Positions 18,892 through 27,357 of a stretch of DNA of 64,000 nucleotides are shown here, one piece after another (position 1 is the stretch's first letter; each line of letters begins with the position of its first letter). The position numbers and the translations under genes are program-made. Location of the stretch: contig CAVOTH010000004.1 of NCBI GenBank assembly GCA_963699085.1, forward strand, positions 2,232,001 through 2,296,000, written 5' to 3'. The notes below the pieces were generated by a model. The model ran no database searches, was not told where the DNA came from, and saw nothing but the letters and a program-made list of their open reading frames with translations. This stretch comes from Bog-756 sp963699085 (GTDB lineage Bacteria; Actinomycetota; Acidimicrobiia; Acidimicrobiales; RAAP-2).

Positions 18892-20178
18892 TCAGAGGTC
18901 GAAGAGGGCGCGCAGCGCTTCGACGAGGCGCTCCCCCCGAGGGGTGCCGGCGGCCTCTTTGAGCGTGACCGTCGGCTGGTGCAGGAGCTTGGCCACCAGT
19001 GACCGGGTGACGGCGTCGACCTGCTCCCACTGCCGGTCGTCCAGGTCGGAGCGCTTCGACCGCAGACGTTCGAGCTCGGCCACCCGGGCGTCTTCGACCC
19101 GGGACCGGAGGGCCGACACGATGGGAGCCGCATCGCGGGCCCGGGAGGCGGCCCGGAACCGCTCGAGTTCCTCGGTGACGATCCCGGTGGCTGCGGCCAC
19201 CTCCTCCTGGCGACCACCGATGGCCTCGGCCACGGCGGCGCGCAGGTCCTCCATGTCCAACAGCACCAGCCCGTGCCAGCATCGACGCCTCGGGCTGCAC
19301 GTTACGAGGGACGCCCAGGTCGACCATGACCAGGTCGCCCCGACCACCTCTGGCCGACAGTGCGCTCTCGATCAACCCACGGTCGATGATCGGATGCGAT
19401 GTGCCGACCGTGGTGAAGACCACGTCGGCCGCGGCCAGGAGCGAACCGAGGTCGTCGAGGTCGTCGGGCGGCGATCGAGCCCGTCGTCCCTGGGGGAAGA
19501 GCGGCGATTGCCGCCTCGGCCCGCTCGGCGGTCCGGTTGGCGACCACCAGCGCGTCCACCCCGCGCCCGACCAGCGCCTGGATCACTCCTTCGCCCATCT
19601 CCCCGGCGCCGACCACCAGTACCCGTGCCCCGGACAGGCCCGACGGCCGGCGGTCAGCGGCCAGTGCCACCGCCCCGTGCGACAGCGACGTGATGCCACG
19701 GGCGATGGCTGTCTCCGAACGGACCCGCTTGCCGGTCTCCACAGCGTGTCGGAAGAGTGCAGCGAGGACGGGACCTGAGGCGCTCTCGGCCTGGGCGCGC
19801 TCCCAGGCCCGGCGGACCTGGCCGAGTACCTCGGACTCGCCCAGGACGGCGGAATCGAGTCCCGAGGCCACCGTGAACAGGTGATCGGTGACGTCATCGT
19901 CGAACCGGATCGTGCAGAACTCACTCGAGCGCGTCCACCGAGCTGCCGCTGATGTCGGCCAGGAACTCCTCGATCTCGGCCACGCCGTCGTGGAACCGTT
20001 CCACCACGGCGTAGACCTCGGTGCGCAGGCAGGTCGACAGCAGGACCGCCTCGGACAGATTGGGCTGGTCCCGCAGGCGCCCGAGTGCCTTGGCCGTGTC
20101 GGCCTCGGTGACCGACACCCGGTCCAGGAGGTCCAACGGGGCGTTCTTCTGCTCGAGTCCGACGACGATCACCGACAC
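18892..20178 (-). CDS. hemA: Glutamyl-tRNA reductase, three frameshifts
   Basis: Reduces glutamyl-tRNA to glutamate-1-semialdehyde, the first C5-pathway step. Four segments in three frames rebuild one protein of about 428 codons. GTG 20178 to about 19921 includes the catalytic Cys in LLSTCLRTEVYAV. The next segment, to about 19470, carries VASGLDSAVLGESEVLGQVR and the NADPH motif VLVVGAGEMGEGV. A third, to about 19280, contains VVFTTVGTSHPIID. The last, to 18892, contains the dimerisation helix LVLLDMEDLRAAVAEAI. All three breaks fit one-base insertions. The catalytic loop has Leu where most enzymes have Asn (STCNR). Confidence 0.87.
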
Positions 20179-20387
20179 GGGGTGGTCGCCTCGGTAGTTT
20201 CGTGGCTCACAGGATCGGTCACTTCGTCACAGCCTCGGTGTCGCAGCCTCGATGGGCTCGGTCGGTGGATCGGCTCGTGCCTCCCGATCACCCTACCGAG
20301 CTGCGGTAAAGCCCCGGTCAACCGGCCGTGGGCGTACCACCAGCATCGCGGCACCGCTGCCCCGCCGCCAGTCGCGTGTCCCGGGCC

Positions 20388-21152
20388 TCATGCCCGAGCG
20401 GTCGGCGTACGGCCCACCGAACGGATCACCGGCATCCGGTTGTCCGCCTCATCCTCGAGCTCCCGGGCCTGGTAAAAGCTCATGACCTGGAGTTCCATGC
20501 TCAGGTCGACATAGCGCAACAGGATCCCGGGTGGCACCTCGAGCACCCGGGGGGCGAAGTTGAGCAACGACCGCACCCCGGCATCGATCAGAAGGTCGGC
20601 AACCCGCTGGGCCACCGGGGCCGGGGTGGTGATGACACCGATGGCCAGGGGGGTCTCGGCCACCATGGACGCCAGGTCGTCGGGGTGGTGCACCACGACG
20701 CCGTCGATGTGCTCGCCGATGATCGTCGGATCGGTGTCGATGAGTGCGGCCACCCGGAAATTACGGGCGGCGAAGCCCTGGCTCTTGGCCAAGGCGCGTC
20801 CCAGGTTCCCGATGCCGGCGATGACCACCGTCCACTCGCGGTCGAGGCCCAGCTGGCGGTCGATCTGCTCCGCCAGGAAGGCGACGTCATAGCCGGCGCC
20901 CCGGGTGCCGAACGACCCGAGCAACGACAGGTCCTTGCGCACCTTGGCCGCGTTGACCTGGGCGGCGGCCCCGAGCAGATCGGACGACACGGTCGATGTG
21001 CCGGCGCGACGCAGCTCCTCCAGGATCCGCTGGTAGACGGGGAGGCGGGCCACCGTGGCTTCGGGGATCCGTCGGCCCGGAGTGCCCGGGGTCGCGGACC
21101 GTGAACCGATGGACGGTGACTCGCCGTTGGAGGACGGAGGATTGCTGGGCAC
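20388..21152 (-). CDS. rex: Redox-sensing transcriptional repressor Rex
   Basis: NADH/NAD-responsive repressor of respiratory genes. The 254-residue product from GTG 21152 has an N-terminal winged helix (LPVYQRILEELRRAG... AAQVNAAKVRKDLSLLG) and a Rossmann domain with VVIAGIGNLGRALA. The frame is open far upstream, but homology begins here. It precedes hemA with a 209-bp gap and follows proC by 47 bp. The rex-hemA-hemC order is also found in Streptomyces. No clear Rex operator was seen in the flanking gaps. Confidence 0.95.
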   Translation of the reverse strand: MPSNPPSSNGESPSIGSRSATPGTPGRRIPEATVARLPVYQRILEELRRAGTSTVSSDLLGAAAQVNAAKVRKDLSLLGSFGTRGAGYDVAFLAEQIDRQLGLDREWTVVIAGIGNLGRALAKSQGFAARNFRVAALIDTDPTIIGEHIDGVVVHHPDDLASMVAETPLAIGVITTPAPVAQRVADLLIDAGVRSLLNFAPRVLEVPPGILLRYVDLSMELQVMSFYQARELEDEADNRMPVIRSVGRTPTARA

Positions 21153-21199
21153 GGCAGGATCGTAGGACGAACAGGCCCGGAAGGTGGTGGTCCGGTGGA

Positions 21200-21991
21200 C
21201 TAGCGGCCCAGCTGCCGCGATCGCTCGACGGCGGCGGCGACCGCCTCGATGAATGCCGAACGCACCGCCTTGAACTCGAGGGTGCGCACAGCGGCCGCCG
21301 TCGTCCCGCCCGGCGAGGTCACCGCCGCACGGAGCTCGGCCGGCTCGGTCCCCGTTTCGTCGAGCATCCGGGCCGAGCCGAGAAGTGTCCCCACGACCAG
21401 CTCTTTGGCCACGTCGCGAGGCAGCCCGGCGGTGACCCCCGCCTCGATCATGGCCTCGGCCACCAGGAATACGTAGGCCGGGCCGGAACCCGACAGGGCG
21501 GTCACGGCGTCGAGCTGGCGTTCGGGCAGGCGGACGACGGTGCCCACCGCCCCGAGGATGCCCTCGGCCCAGTCGAGGTCCGCCGAGGTGGCGGCCATCC
21601 CGCCCGACAGGCCCGCCACTCCGGCTCCGATGAGCGCAGGGGTGTTGGGCATGGCCCGCACCACCACGGAGCCCGGCGCCATGACGGCCTCGAGCCGGGC
21701 CGACGAGATCCCTGCCACGATGGACAGGACCCGGCGGGCCCCGTTGGCCGCCAGGGTGAGCAGCACCGGCTCCGCAACATCGGGTTTGACCGCCAGGACG
21801 ACGTCCTCGGCTCCGACCGGTCCGGACACGACCGCCAGTCCCGGGTGGGCCGCCTCCAGGCGGTCCCGCTGGGCGGCGTCGGGCTCGCTGACGACCAGGT
21901 CTCCGGCCGTCGCCCACCCCGCGTCCAGCAGTCCGGTGAGCAGTGCGGAGCCCATCTTTCCGCCACCTACCAGGAGAAGCTTGGGTGCCAT
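21200..21991 (-). CDS. proC: Pyrroline-5-carboxylate reductase
   Basis: Last step of proline synthesis (P5C plus NAD(P)H to proline). 263 residues, with dinucleotide-binding LLVGGGKMGSALLTGLL at the N-terminus and the ProC signature ALSGSGPAYVFLVAEAM followed by AGVTAGLPRDVAKELV. Intact. It sits 69 bp after the ybjN-like gene and before rex on the same strand. Confidence 0.95.
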   Translation of the reverse strand: MAPKLLLVGGGKMGSALLTGLLDAGWATAGDLVVSEPDAAQRDRLEAAHPGLAVVSGPVGAEDVVLAVKPDVAEPVLLTLAANGARRVLSIVAGISSARLEAVMAPGSVVVRAMPNTPALIGAGVAGLSGGMAATSADLDWAEGILGAVGTVVRLPERQLDAVTALSGSGPAYVFLVAEAMIEAGVTAGLPRDVAKELVVGTLLGSARMLDETGTEPAELRAAVTSPGGTTAAAVRTLEFKAVRSAFIEAVAAAVERSRQLGR

Positions 21992-22060
21992 GCCGGAACG
22001 CTACCAGCGCGCCTCGGAAGCCCCCGGCCCGCTGTGGGGCCGGGCCATCCTGCGAGGCGC

Positions 22061-22573
22061 TCAGCGTTCGGCCTGCGGGCGGCGTCGATAGCGGCCCTCG
22101 TAACCGAGGGACATCGCCGTCGGGAAGCACTCGTCGGTGTAGGCCAGCGACGACCCCACGATGCGGTCGAGTTCGGCATCGTCGACCCGGGAGACCGGAA
22201 CCCGACCCACCAGATACACCGCATCCTCGTCGCCCAATGCGAACGACAGACCGACCAGATCGGCGTTGCGCTTGAGCAGGTAGCCCCAGGTTGCCTCGAT
22301 GTTCGTCTCGGGCGCGGGCATGAACTGCGCCTCGTGACGGAGCGTGCGCTGCCGCAGCGTCAGCCACACGGTCACGAACTCCTTCTCCTCGCCCTTCAAC
22401 CGGAGGTACCAGCGGGGGGCACCGGTGATCGGGTCGCCTCCCACCTGGCGGTCGACCGCCACCAGGGCGTCGCCCCCGGCGAGTTCCCGGGCGGCCCAGT
22501 CGTCGATGCGGGCGCAGACGGCGTCACGTTCGGCGGGCTCGAGGATGCCCGCCCACTCGTCGATCACCGGCAC
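22061..22573 (-). CDS. YbjN-domain protein
   Basis: 170-residue soluble protein of the YbjN / sensory-chaperone-like family, suggested by the segment around RNADLVGLSFALGDEDAVYLVGRV and by position: in mycobacteria a YbjN-family gene is adjacent to mshA. Overlaps mshA by ten bases, so likely co-translated. The biochemical role is unknown. Confidence 0.75.
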   Translation of the reverse strand: MPVIDEWAGILEPAERDAVCARIDDWAARELAGGDALVAVDRQVGGDPITGAPRWYLRLKGEEKEFVTVWLTLRQRTLRHEAQFMPAPETNIEATWGYLLKRNADLVGLSFALGDEDAVYLVGRVPVSRVDDAELDRIVGSSLAYTDECFPTAMSLGYEGRYRRRPQAER

Positions 22574-23820
22574 TCCACCAGGCGACCCACCGTGAGGTCG
22601 GCGTAGATGTCGACCAGCAGGTGGGCGGCCCTGGCCCAGGTATAGCGACGAGCCCGCAGCACCGACCCGGTGCTCAGACGCTCGGCCAGCAACGGTTCGG
22701 CCAGGATCTGGCGGACCCAGGCGGCGTAGGCCTCGGGATCGGCCTCTTCGACCAGGTAACCGGTCCGTCCGTGATCCACCAGTGTGCGCAGCCCTCCGAC
22801 ATCAGAGGCCACGACCGGTGTGCCACACGCCGCCGCCTCCAGGGCGACCAGGCCGAACGACTCCGATCGGCTCGGCACCAGGCACACGTCGGCGGCCCGG
22901 TAGTAGGTGGAGAGGAGCTCGTGGGGTCTCGGGGGAACGAAGACCACCCGGTCGCCCAGCCCGAGCCCGTCGACCAAGGCGTCGATGCGGGCCACCTCCT
23001 CCTCGCCGTGAGGTCCACTGGGTCCACCGACGACGACGAGGTGGGCTTCGGGGTGGTCCCGGACCACCGACGCCAGCGTGGCCACGGCGACGGCGGCGCC
23101 CTTCAGGGGCTGGATCCGCCCGACGAACAACAGCAGCGGGCCACGGGCCGGTAGGTCCAGGGCCCGGCGCGCCTGGACCCGGTCGCCGGGGCCGAAGAAC
23201 GCGTGGTCGACGCCGGGGGCGACGATCCGGATGCGTGCCGGGTCGGCGCCGTAGAGCTCGTGGATCTGGGCGGCCTCGACCGAGCACGACGCCAGCACCG
23301 TGTCGGAACAGCGGATGATGGCCGCTTCGGCCTCGGCCCGGATGTGCACGGAGTGGGCCTCGACCTCCTCGGGACTGGACTCCGCCTTCACCCGGTCCAG
23401 CGTGTGGAAGGTGGAGACGAGGGGTAGGTCGAGCTGGTGCTTGATGGTGTGCCCGGCGATGCCGCTCAGCCAGTAGTTGGCGTGCACGGCATCGAAGGGG
23501 AGGTCGTCCTCGCACGACCCGGCCGACGACATCGACTTGAGGACCCCGTCGGCGAACTCGTCGACGACACCGATCAGGGCCTCTTTCGGGAGGGGTGCCG
23601 GCGGACCGGCGGCGATGTGGTGCAAGCGGAACCCGGGTTCGATCTCGAGGACCGGGGGGAGGTCGTCGGATGCGGCACGGGTGAAGACGTCACACACCAC
23701 TCCGGCCCGGGCGAGCGCTGACGACAGCTCGCGAACGTAGACGTTCATGCCGCCGCCGTCCCCGGTACCGGGCTGGGCGAGGGGCGATGTGTGAAGGGAA
23801 AGGACGGCGAGTCGCCTCAT
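22564..23820 (-). CDS. mshA: D-inositol-3-phosphate glycosyltransferase (mycothiol synthesis)
   Basis: First committed enzyme of mycothiol synthesis: transfers GlcNAc from UDP-GlcNAc to inositol-3-phosphate. The N-terminus HTSPLAQPGTGDGGGMNVYV is a strong MshA signature. The GT4 C-terminal domain has LLLFVGRIQPLKGAAVAV and the E-x7-E region SRSESFGLVALEAAACGTPV. 418 residues, intact. Mycothiol is restricted to Actinobacteria, so this gene supports the taxonomic call. Confidence 0.93.
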   Translation of the reverse strand: MRRLAVLSLHTSPLAQPGTGDGGGMNVYVRELSSALARAGVVCDVFTRAASDDLPPVLEIEPGFRLHHIAAGPPAPLPKEALIGVVDEFADGVLKSMSSAGSCEDDLPFDAVHANYWLSGIAGHTIKHQLDLPLVSTFHTLDRVKAESSPEEVEAHSVHIRAEAEAAIIRCSDTVLASCSVEAAQIHELYGADPARIRIVAPGVDHAFFGPGDRVQARRALDLPARGPLLLFVGRIQPLKGAAVAVATLASVVRDHPEAHLVVVGGPSGPHGEEEVARIDALVDGLGLGDRVVFVPPRPHELLSTYYRAADVCLVPSRSESFGLVALEAAACGTPVVASDVGGLRTLVDHGRTGYLVEEADPEAYAAWVRQILAEPLLAERLSTGSVLRARRYTWARAAHLLVDIYADLTVGRLVECR

Positions 23821-23849
23821 GCCGCGCCGAGCCTACCGGGAGGGGCGAG

Positions 23850-24332
23850 TCAGCCGGCGGCCGCGGCCGGCCCGGCCTCGTCGGACGGTCCGGCCACGTT
23901 GCCGGCGGCCGTCGGAACGGGGCCGAGGTCGGTCGCCGGCTCGGCGACGTCCTCGTTCTCATGTCGGAATGACAGGTAGATCCGCATGAGCGCCTGGCGC
24001 TGCTCCTCGGTCAGGTGCTGGTCGGCGAAGATGTGCCGCGACAGGTCGGTGTCACCGGTGGGCCGTTCGAGGATCCCGGCCTGGACATACAGGGTCTCGG
24101 CTGAGATGCGCAAGGCCTTGGCGATCTGCTGGAGGATCTCGGCCGAGGGTCGCCGCAGGCCGCGTTCGATCTGGCTCAGATAGGGGTTCGAGATACCTGC
24201 CAGCTCGGACAGCCGTCGGAGGGAGAGCCGGGCCGAACTGCGCTGTTCCCGGATGAACGACCCGAGCTCGTTGAAGCGCTCCGGCAACTCCTTGACGAAC
24301 CGGTCGCCATCGTGGCCGACCGGGTCCTTCAT
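23850..24332 (-). CDS. XRE-family transcriptional regulator
   Basis: 160 residues. Helix-turn-helix at about residues 22-80: LGSFIREQRSSARLSLRRLS then ISNPYLSQIERGLRRPS. The C-terminal half is charged, then Ala/Gly/Pro rich. Related regulators are found near mshA or heparin-binding haemagglutinin genes in mycobacteria. ATGA overlap with the upstream rsiG-like gene, so both come from one transcript. Confidence 0.85.
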   Translation of the reverse strand: MKDPVGHDGDRFVKELPERFNELGSFIREQRSSARLSLRRLSELAGISNPYLSQIERGLRRPSAEILQQIAKALRISAETLYVQAGILERPTGDTDLSRHIFADQHLTEEQRQALMRIYLSFRHENEDVAEPATDLGPVPTAAGNVAGPSDEAGPAAAAG

Positions 24333-24874
24333 GAAAGGAGGCCGTCTACCGAGGCACGCCCCGACTTGTGCCGCTCGACCAGTTCAGCCTGGAGCGAGTC
24401 GATCCGCTCGTGCAGCCCGTGACGTTCGGCCGACACCCGGTTCTCGAGTTCGCGGAGCCGGTTGGCCAGATCCCGCAACTCCTCGTCGTCGAGGTCGCCG
24501 AGGCGCCCGATCTGGTCGGCGCCCAGGATGGCGTCGAGCTCGGTGGTCAGCCCGGCCATGTCCTCCGTGTCCGGCGAGTGGAGGATGGGGTTGCGACCCG
24601 GCCCCGACGGACGTCCCGGGCCGGCCAGGATCCCGGCCAGGTTGTCCACGACGCTCGACAGGTCGGGGGCGTCGGTTCCCTCCGGACGTTCGAGGTAGGC
24701 GTGGACGATGTCCATGCGCCCCTGAATCAGTCGGCGCAGGTAGGAGAGCGACCCCTCGGCCTCCTGGCACTCGGCGCGCATGCGGCGGATGTCGTCGAGC
24801 GACAGCGCGTCGACGTCGGCGAGGTAGGTCGGGTCGAGGAGGCGGCTGAGATCGTCCAGGGTGCTCGGCATCAC
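24329..24874 (-). CDS. rsiG: RsiG-type c-di-GMP-binding anti-sigma factor homologue
   Basis: Helical protein with the RsiG c-di-GMP motif E(x3)S(x2)R(x3)Q(x3)D in EGSLSYLRRLIQGRMD near residue 40, and a second copy near residue 150, ENRVSAERHGLHERID, which matches except for His in the Gln position. In Streptomyces RsiG bound to c-di-GMP sequesters the sigma factor WhiG and so controls sporulation. No whiG-like gene is visible here, so the partner is unknown. The start is GTG 24874 or ATG 24871, overlapping the stop of the upstream peptidase gene. Confidence 0.85.
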   Translation of the reverse strand: MMPSTLDDLSRLLDPTYLADVDALSLDDIRRMRAECQEAEGSLSYLRRLIQGRMDIVHAYLERPEGTDAPDLSSVVDNLAGILAGPGRPSGPGRNPILHSPDTEDMAGLTTELDAILGADQIGRLGDLDDEELRDLANRLRELENRVSAERHGLHERIDSLQAELVERHKSGRASVDGLLS

Positions 24875-25269
24875 CGTCGATCGTACCCCGTGGGCCAGGG
24901 ACCGGGGCCGGTTCTGCCTGCGGGTGCGTAGCGGTAGACGACTCGACCGACCAGCGACGAGCGAGGGACCGGTCCGAACGCCCGGCTATCCGTGCTCGCC
25001 CCGGGGTTGTCCCCACGCACGTCGAATCTGCTCGTGCGATGGTCGACAGATGCCACCCGCTTGACCAGGATGCGGGACGGGTTCCGGGGGTCGGTCACCG
25101 CCACCACCGAGCCGACGGGTGGCAGTGGTGCAGGGCTGAACGGCCGGGCCAGGACGAGCAACCGATCGCCGGGAAGGAAGGTAGGGGCCATCGACTCGCC
25201 GGCCACCTCGACCCGTCGCACCGATCGACCGGTTGCGGCAGCCACCAGGGCGACCACCAGGGCGACCAT
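24871..25269 (-). CDS. sodX: Nickel-type superoxide dismutase maturation protease (S26 family)
   Basis: Signal-peptidase-like serine protease of about 132 residues. After a short hydrophobic N-terminus (MVALVVALVAAATG) it has the nucleophile motif VAGESMAPTFLPGDRLL and the general-base lysine segment SRILVKRVASVD, then VRGDNPGASTDSR. Such proteins remove the propeptide of Ni-SOD; the divergent sodN starts 203 bp away. The frame is open further upstream but family similarity begins at about 25269. It heads an overlapping sodX-rsiG-xre unit. Confidence 0.85.
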   Translation of the reverse strand: MVALVVALVAAATGRSVRRVEVAGESMAPTFLPGDRLLVLARPFSPAPLPPVGSVVAVTDPRNPSRILVKRVASVDHRTSRFDVRGDNPGASTDSRAFGPVPRSSLVGRVVYRYAPAGRTGPGPWPTGYDRR

Positions 25270-25472
25270 GCCCACGGCACCGCGCTCGACTGTTCCGTCG
25301 GGCCCCAGGCGTACGAACGCCCGGACTGGGTAAGGTGGCGAAGTCGGGGCCCATCCCCCACTCTGTACCAGACGGTCGGGCACCAGCCGTGCCCGGACCG
25401 ACGGCCCCGGTCGTCCCGTCAGTCGTGTCCATCCGAGCACCAGAACATCTGATCCAGGAAAGAGGAGCACCC

Positions 25473-25889
25473 ATGCGCATCGCCGACCAACTGCTCGCCA
25501 TTGCCGACCGCGTGTCGCCCCCCACCGTCGTCCACGCCCACTGCGACCTGCCCTGCGGCATCTACGACCCGGCCCAGGCCCGGATCGAGGCGGAGTCGGT
25601 GAAGGCCACCATGGAGAAGGCCAACGCATCGAGCGACGAGGCCTTCAAGGTCCGGGCCGCCATCATCAAAGAGGAGCGGGCCGAGCTGGTCAAGCACCAC
25701 CTGTGGGTGCTGTGGACCGACTACTTCAAGCCAGAGCACCTCGAGCGTTTCCCGGACCTCCACGACAAGTTCTGGAAGGCCACCAAGACGGCCGGCGAGG
25801 CCAAGAAGACCAACGATGTGGCCGTCGGCGAGCGTCTCCTGGCCGAGATCGCCGACATCGACGTCATGTTCAAGGAGTCCAAGAAGTAG
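25473..25889 (+). CDS. sodN: Nickel superoxide dismutase
   Basis: Dismutates superoxide with a Ni centre. 138 residues; the nickel hook HCDLPCG begins at residue 23, so a 22-residue propeptide is removed to leave an N-terminal His, giving a mature enzyme of 116 residues, close to the Streptomyces enzyme. RBS-like AGGAAAGAGGAG lies 5-16 bases upstream of ATG. No TTGCAA-type Nur box was found in the 203-bp divergent promoter. Confidence 0.96.
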   Translation: MRIADQLLAIADRVSPPTVVHAHCDLPCGIYDPAQARIEAESVKATMEKANASSDEAFKVRAAIIKEERAELVKHHLWVLWTDYFKPEHLERFPDLHDKFWKATKTAGEAKKTNDVAVGERLLAEIADIDVMFKESKK

Positions 25890-25911
25890 GGCGGCGGGCC
25901 GGGCCGCTTGG

Positions 25912-26577
25912 TCAGGCCGGGTCCGACAGGGTGGAGCGCGGTCGCGCCACCACCGCGTACTGGAGATATCGCATGTCGCGGAACGGTCCGACCAGGAACG
26001 CCGAACGCAGGTTCTTGATCGGGTTGATCGGTTCGAATGTCTCGATTGCCATGTCCGCCGATTCGAAGAGCTCCTCGATCGATGCCCGGGTGAAGAAGCG
26101 CAGGTGCGTCCGATCGAGAACCCCCCAGTCGGCGTAGTCCCACCGCCCGCGCAGGGCCAGGTTCCGCACGACGATGTAGTGCCGGACGTTGGGGATCGAC
26201 GCCACGATGCGTCCGCCCGGAGCCAGGCGCTCCTTCGCCCGGTCGAGCATCGACCACGGGTCGACGACGTGTTCGAGGACGTCGTTGAAGACGATGCAGT
26301 CAAAGCTCTCGCCGGCAGGGAGATCGTCGGGGAAGAAGCCGCAGGTCACCTGCTCGTAGTGACCCGCTGCCTCCTTTGCCTTCGCCTCATCGGGCTCGAT
26401 ACCGAACATGCGGAGTTTCGGGCGTGCCGTCATGAGGGTCGTCCCGAACCGGCCCCGGCTGCACCCGACGTCGAGCACGGTCGACGCGGCCCGGGGGATG
26501 AATGGCACCATCTCGTCCCGCGGGAGCCCTCCGTGGCAGGCCTCGAGGGGTGACGGCATGGGGAGTGACCGTAGCAT
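25912..26577 (-). CDS. Class I SAM-dependent methyltransferase
   Basis: SAM-binding motif TVLDVGCSRGRFGTTL, then GIEPDEAKAKEA, and post-motif FDCIVFNDVLEHVVDPW identify the Methyltransf_11/23 type. The C-terminal part (GRWDYADWGVLDRTHLRFFT) is typical of methyltransferases linked with glycan or lipid modification. ATG at 26577 or 26559; the open frame reaches 26775 but lacks similarity there. Convergent with sodN, 22 bp apart. Substrate unknown. Confidence 0.8.
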   Translation of the reverse strand: MLRSLPMPSPLEACHGGLPRDEMVPFIPRAASTVLDVGCSRGRFGTTLMTARPKLRMFGIEPDEAKAKEAAGHYEQVTCGFFPDDLPAGESFDCIVFNDVLEHVVDPWSMLDRAKERLAPGGRIVASIPNVRHYIVVRNLALRGRWDYADWGVLDRTHLRFFTRASIEELFESADMAIETFEPINPIKNLRSAFLVGPFRDMRYLQYAVVARPRSTLSDPA

Positions 26578-26905
26578 CGGGGCCTGACCCGGTCTACGGC
26601 CGGAACGGGTCGGCGACGGGTTCGGGGAGTCGCTCCGCGCCGGTTCGTCCCCCACCTCCAACGTGCCGTGGGTCGAACGTGCCGTGGCGGGACGCCACGA
26701 GGCCTCGACACCCGTGAAACTGGGTGCCCCCATCAGGAAATTGCCAATTACTGAACCCGCCGCCAGGTGAATCATCCCTGGTCAGGAGTAAATTTCAGAA
26801 TATTCGAGAAATTCAGGAAAATTCGCTCAAGTTCTCCGCCCGATGTGCCGATACGGGGGGAAGGCGCCCGGTCGCCACGGAAACGCGCGCCAGGAATGCC
26901 GAGGC
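26578..26905. other. Intergenic region with an AT-rich, helically phased repeat
   Basis: No gene is supported here. The part at 26735-26830 is markedly AT-rich for this genome. It contains GAATATTC (26798-26805), GAAATTC (26808-26814) and GAAAATTC (26817-26824), spaced 9-10 bp. This could be a promoter/upstream element for the methyltransferase gene or a regulator site. Confidence 0.4.
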
Positions 26906-27310
26906 TCAGTTGATCGCTGATCCAACCGGATCGACGGTCCTGGGCCCGGCCACCGAGCCTCCGGCGAGGCCTTCGGATTCGGCCCCAACATCGGGATCGC
27001 AGCTCGTGCACGTCCGGATGATCGGCTGCGCCGCCAGTCGTCCGTCGTCGATCGCCTCCCCGCACTCCTCACAGCGTCCGTAGGTGCCGTCGTCAAGGCG
27101 GGCCAGCGCCAGCTCCACTTCGTCGAGCAGCTGGTCCACGGCATCCACGGCTGAGCGGTGCATGTCGCCTTCGCCGTCCGCGCTCACCCCGCCCTGTGGC
27201 CCGCTCGCCTTCTGCTCGGGCGACGGTGCCTCGGATCCGCCTCGAAGTGGGGCCGGGCCATCATCCGGGACCGGGGTGTCGTCGGCGTCAGTGGTCCAAT
27301 CGGTGGGCAT
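26906..27310 (-). CDS. DksA/TraR-type zinc-finger protein
   Basis: 134 residues. The C-terminal zinc finger reads CEECGEAIDDGRLAAQP then TCTSC, preceded by the helix LLDEVELALARLDDGTYG, as in the short actinobacterial DksA/TraR proteins. The N-terminal 45 residues are acidic and Pro rich. Probably binds near the RNA polymerase secondary channel, by family analogy. Divergent from the aminotransferase gene at 27358. Confidence 0.85.
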   Translation of the reverse strand: MPTDWTTDADDTPVPDDGPAPLRGGSEAPSPEQKASGPQGGVSADGEGDMHRSAVDAVDQLLDEVELALARLDDGTYGRCEECGEAIDDGRLAAQPIIRTCTSCDPDVGAESEGLAGGSVAGPRTVDPVGSAIN

Positions 27311-27357
27311 GGAGGGCAGCGTACCTTCCGGATCGGGTCATCTCCTAGGGTGGTCGG

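Noticed and set aside
17612..19423. Single 603-residue ORF spanning hemA, hemC and cobA pieces
   Set aside because: It is an artefact of frameshifts; the conserved parts belong to three separate genes.
20179..20387. Possible Rex operator before hemA
   Set aside because: TGTGA-like half sites are present (about 20205-20240 on the minus strand) but no proper TTGTGAA-N4-TTCACAA palindrome.
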